Positions 61,411 through 64,000 of a DNA stretch of 64,000 nt are shown here, in pieces. Position numbers and translations under genes: made by a program. Source of the DNA: DASXKD01 sp963707905 (GTDB taxonomy: Bacteria > Actinomycetota > Actinomycetes > Streptosporangiales > Streptosporangiaceae). The notes under the pieces were generated by a model, which worked only from the letters and a program-made list of their open reading frames with translations, made no database searches and had not been told where the DNA came from. Position 1 is the stretch's first letter. Each line of letters begins with the position of its first letter. The stretch lies in NCBI GenBank assembly GCA_963707905.1, contig CAVPSA010000025.1:310001-374000 (forward strand), in the 5' to 3' direction.

Positions 61411-63434
61411 GGCCACGCGGCTCGATCATCGGCCAGCTCCTGGCCACCTGCTGCGTATGCGCCGTGCTGATCGGCATCGCGGCGGTGGCCGGGTTCGTCA
61501 CCGTGGCCGACCAGGACGCGGCGACCAGGCAGGTTACCGATCGGTTCACGGCGCTGCAGCGGGCCAACAGCCAGCTGGAGACCGCCTTCGGCACCGCCAC
61601 CTTCGCTACGTTGTTCTACGTCGAGACGGGCCAGCGCAGCTTCCTGGCGCCGCTCACCGCGGCCCGGGCCGAGTTCGGCCGGGAACTGGCCACGCTCGGT
61701 CGTGAGGCGACTCCCGGCGTGCGCGGCCTGGTCGGCGAGCAGGCACGGCTCGGCGCGCAGTGGTTCGCGCTCGCGCCCCGCGCGGCGGCGGTCCGCCCAG
61801 GTACCCCGGCTGCGGCGGCGCTGCTTGGCAGGTCGGCGCGGCTGGGCACCGCGTTCGCCCGGGCGACCGCCGCCACCCAGCAGCGGCTGAACGCCAGCAT
61901 CAACGGGCTGGCCGTGACGAGCAGGAACCGTCTGGAGGGGAGGCTTGCCTGGAGCGGGGCCGCGCTTGTCGTCGCTGTGCTGCTGGTGCTTGCGGCCTCG
62001 CTGAGCACGGTGTATACGATCACCCGCCCGATGCGGCGGATCACGGCGACCGTGCGCAGGCTGACCGCGGGCGACTACACCGCGCGGGTCCCGGTGACCG
62101 GCTCGGCCGAGGTCCGCCAGGTCGCCGAGTCCATCAACAGCCAGGCCGACGAGAGCGACCGGCTGCGCGCGGCCGAGGCGGAGAGCAACCGGCTGCGCGC
62201 CATGGCCAGGGAGGCGGGGCTGCGCATCAGAGAGCACCTGGCCGCCAGCGACGTGCTGCATGCCGCGGAGCTCGCGGTGGAGCAGATCGTGGACGCCGAC
62301 GTCGCCTACCTGCGGCTGCTGGAGAACGACCAGATCGGCTCGGTGATGGGCCAGGCGCCGAGCTGGCTCGTCGCGGCCGACGTCATCAAGGCGCATCTCC
62401 CGCCCGGTGCCATAGACGGCGTGCGGACCCTGTTCCGTGCCCAGACCAGCATGGTGATCAACGATCTGGCCGGCGGGGACACCGGGATCATGCCACCGCA
62501 GCTCCGCCAGACGCTGCGCGAGGCCGGTGTCATGGCGCAGCTCATGACGCCGTTCGGGGTGGGCAGCGAACTGCTCGGCATCATCGTGCTCCAGCGCATG
62601 CAGGCCGGGCGCCCATGGACCCCGGCCGAAGTGGATGCCATGGAGTCGGTTGCCGCAGACCTCGGCCGCGGGCTCAACCACGCCCGGCTCTATGAGGCGG
62701 AGAACCGGCTGGTGGAGGACCTGAAGGCGCTCGACACGGCCAAGTCCGGCTTCTTCGCCACGGTGTCCCACGAACTGCGTGCCCCGCTGACCACCATCGA
62801 GGGGTACGTGGAGATGTTCGGGGACGGTGAGGCCGGAGAGGTCACCTCGCAGCAGCGCCAGATGCTGGAGGCCATCGACCGCAGCACCGTCCGGCTGCGG
62901 AACCTGGTGGACGACGTGTTCACCCTTGCGAAGCTGGAGTCCGGTGCGTTCACCACGGTGATGCGCCCGGTGGACCTGACCGACGTCATCAGGGCCGCCG
63001 TCGAGGCGATCCGGCCGTCGGTGATCGCGGGCGAGCTTGCCCTCACGATCAGCGCCACCGAGGGCGAGCTGATGGTGGATGCGGATGCCAGCCAGCTCGA
63101 CCGCGTGGTGATCAACCTGCTGTCCAACGCGGTGAAGTTCACCCCCAAGGGCGGCTGCGTCGAGGTCTCCGCGTTCGCCGAGAGCAGGTCGGCGGTGGTC
63201 CGCGTCCGCGACACCGGCATCGGCATCCCGGCCAGCGATCAGAAGGAGCTGTTCAACCGGTTCTTCCGTGCGTCCAACGCGACCGGGCGGTCCATCCCGG
63301 GAACCGGCCTGGGGCTGGCCATCGTCCGGATGATCGTGGTCAACCACGGCGGGGACATCGACCTGACCTCCACCGAGGGCGCCGGGACCACGGTGACCGT
63401 CTGGCTCCCGTTGCTGTCCCAGGCACAGCCCTGA
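61407..63434 (+). CDS. Membrane sensor histidine kinase with HAMP and GAF domains (second of pair)
   Basis: 675 residues from ATG at 61407, which overlaps the previous stop, so the two are translationally coupled. Same order as its neighbour: membrane helix (about 8-30), extracellular helical sensor, second helix (about 190-212), HAMP, GAF (about 285-425), HisKA (FFATVSHELRAPLTT; Ala replaces Thr after the HELR), HATPase (LLSNAVKFTPKGG, DTGIGIPASD, GTGLGLAIV). The cytoplasmic parts are clearly homologous and the extracellular parts diverged, suggesting two signals read into one pathway. Confidence 0.9.
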   Translation: MRPRGSIIGQLLATCCVCAVLIGIAAVAGFVTVADQDAATRQVTDRFTALQRANSQLETAFGTATFATLFYVETGQRSFLAPLTAARAEFGRELATLGREATPGVRGLVGEQARLGAQWFALAPRAAAVRPGTPAAAALLGRSARLGTAFARATAATQQRLNASINGLAVTSRNRLEGRLAWSGAALVVAVLLVLAASLSTVYTITRPMRRITATVRRLTAGDYTARVPVTGSAEVRQVAESINSQADESDRLRAAEAESNRLRAMAREAGLRIREHLAASDVLHAAELAVEQIVDADVAYLRLLENDQIGSVMGQAPSWLVAADVIKAHLPPGAIDGVRTLFRAQTSMVINDLAGGDTGIMPPQLRQTLREAGVMAQLMTPFGVGSELLGIIVLQRMQAGRPWTPAEVDAMESVAADLGRGLNHARLYEAENRLVEDLKALDTAKSGFFATVSHELRAPLTTIEGYVEMFGDGEAGEVTSQQRQMLEAIDRSTVRLRNLVDDVFTLAKLESGAFTTVMRPVDLTDVIRAAVEAIRPSVIAGELALTISATEGELMVDADASQLDRVVINLLSNAVKFTPKGGCVEVSAFAESRSAVVRVRDTGIGIPASDQKELFNRFFRASNATGRSIPGTGLGLAIVRMIVVNHGGDIDLTSTEGAGTTVTVWLPLLSQAQP

Positions 63435-63448
63435 CCCCGCGGCTGCGG

Positions 63449-63469
63449 CCGGCCCGGTGCCCGGGCCGG
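63449..63469 (+). terminator. Hairpin after the sensor kinase pair
   Basis: CCGGCCCGG, loop TGC, CCGGGCCGG, 15 bp after the stop. The remaining 63470-63752 spacer has one weak inverted repeat (ACCTCA/TGAGGT, about 63604-63634) and GTTACCTAAT, a sequence also seen before 31493. No gene was found. Confidence 0.7.
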
Positions 63470-63752
63470 GTAGATCGCGAAATGCACCGGTCTCGGCAAG
63501 CAGTGGAATGCGTGCCCACGATGACAGGGGGAGTGAACGCCGGGAATTGCACGCCTGCCAGTCACCTGTGAGATTCCCGCACCGTCCCAGCTTGTTACCT
63601 AATACCTCAATTGTGACATTTCTTATGAGGTCAGCGCGGCGGTTGGAAGTTTGCACGAGCGAACTGTCCATCATCCGACGCGCTCGCCTAATCCCAGCGG
63701 GCTAGGCTCGAAAGAGCAGAGCAACATGGAGCAACGCCCAAAGGAGATTACC

Positions 63753-64000
63753 ATGAATTTGCGATTCCTTGGCGGAGACACGGGGAACGGTGGGTCGCCG
63801 CGGCTTTACCGGGACGGCGATGACTATCTCGTGCAGGGCTATATGGTGACCGAGCCCGAATTGCTGGCGAAGCTGCGGATTCCACCGGGCGAGACGGTCG
63901 TACGGGTGCCGGAGTCGCTGTGGAAGTATCTGCCCGCCGCGCCGCGCATGACCAGGCATTCTGAGGGAAGTAGCCAATCCGTGCCGGATAGTGGCCACGG
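63753..64000 (+). CDS. Small conserved actinobacterial protein of unknown function (partial)
   Basis: ATG at 63753 follows AAAGGAG. At least 82 residues run to the window edge: MNLRFLGGDTGNGGSPRLYR, then DGDDYLVQGYMVTEPELLAKLRI and ETVVRVPESLWKYLPAAP. Small proteins with this pattern occur in actinomycetes beside XRE-type regulators and DUF397 proteins. That context lies outside the window, so no function is assigned. Confidence 0.65.
   Translation, partial: MNLRFLGGDTGNGGSPRLYRDGDDYLVQGYMVTEPELLAKLRIPPGETVVRVPESLWKYLPAAPRMTRHSEGSSQSVPDSGH

Noticed and set aside
60237..63674. 1,145-residue minus-strand open frame opposite the sensor kinases
   Set aside because: The plus strand encodes two complete kinases with all motifs; the antisense product has no recognisable domain.

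Overview
The window looks like a chromosomal segment of a high-GC, soil-type actinomycete. Coding frames are strongly GC3-biased. Many genes belong to actinobacterial families: S-adenosyl methyltransferases of the DUF574 type, DUF3052, DinB/maleylpyruvate-isomerase-like proteins, a DevR-like regulator, and secreted cellulases carrying CBM2. I cannot fix the genus. I saw no rRNA, tRNA, transposase, phage or CRISPR locus.

Layout. 1-0.7 kb: end of a GntR regulator, then a vapB antitoxin next to a vapC wrecked by an internal deletion. 0.8-8.5 kb: a recent direct tandem duplication of about 3.46 kb holding a DinG/XPD-type helicase and the kinase domain of a membrane pseudokinase. The first pseudokinase copy is cut off at the junction and the second is complete. 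8.8-16 kb: secreted beta-propeller proteins, a frameshifted clan GH-A glycosidase and a secreted HEVGE-motif protein.

16-40.3 kb is a plant-polysaccharide island. It holds a LacI regulator, a double-FKBP lipoprotein, a GH48 cellulase, an orphan sugar-binding lipoprotein, three GH5 enzymes in three formats (CBM2-tethered, free, lipoprotein), a two-domain spherulin-4 protein, a GH30+CBM2 with one frameshift, and a GH6 cellulase. Housekeeping ung and an orphan family-5 binding protein sit inside it. Exact GAAA-N-TTTC palindromes lie upstream of lacI, the sugar-binding protein/GH5 pair, GH30 (two sites) and GH6, with a one-mismatch version before GH48. This fits a local LacI-type regulon. The CBM2 coding block is identical at DNA level in GH48, GH5 and GH6, which suggests domain-cassette copying.

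40.4-53 kb: oligopeptidase B, a DevR-like response regulator, a secreted protein, a pirin, three methyltransferase paralogues sharing an identical low-GC3 core block, a universal stress protein, a VOC protein, a DUF3052/DinB pair and an amidohydrolase. 53.1-58.2 kb: an arabinose operon (lacI-type regulator, araB, araD, araA). It can feed arabinose released by the secreted enzymes into the pentose phosphate pathway. 58.4-63.4 kb: an XdhC-like protein and two tandem paralogous sensor kinases. The window ends inside a small conserved protein of unknown function.
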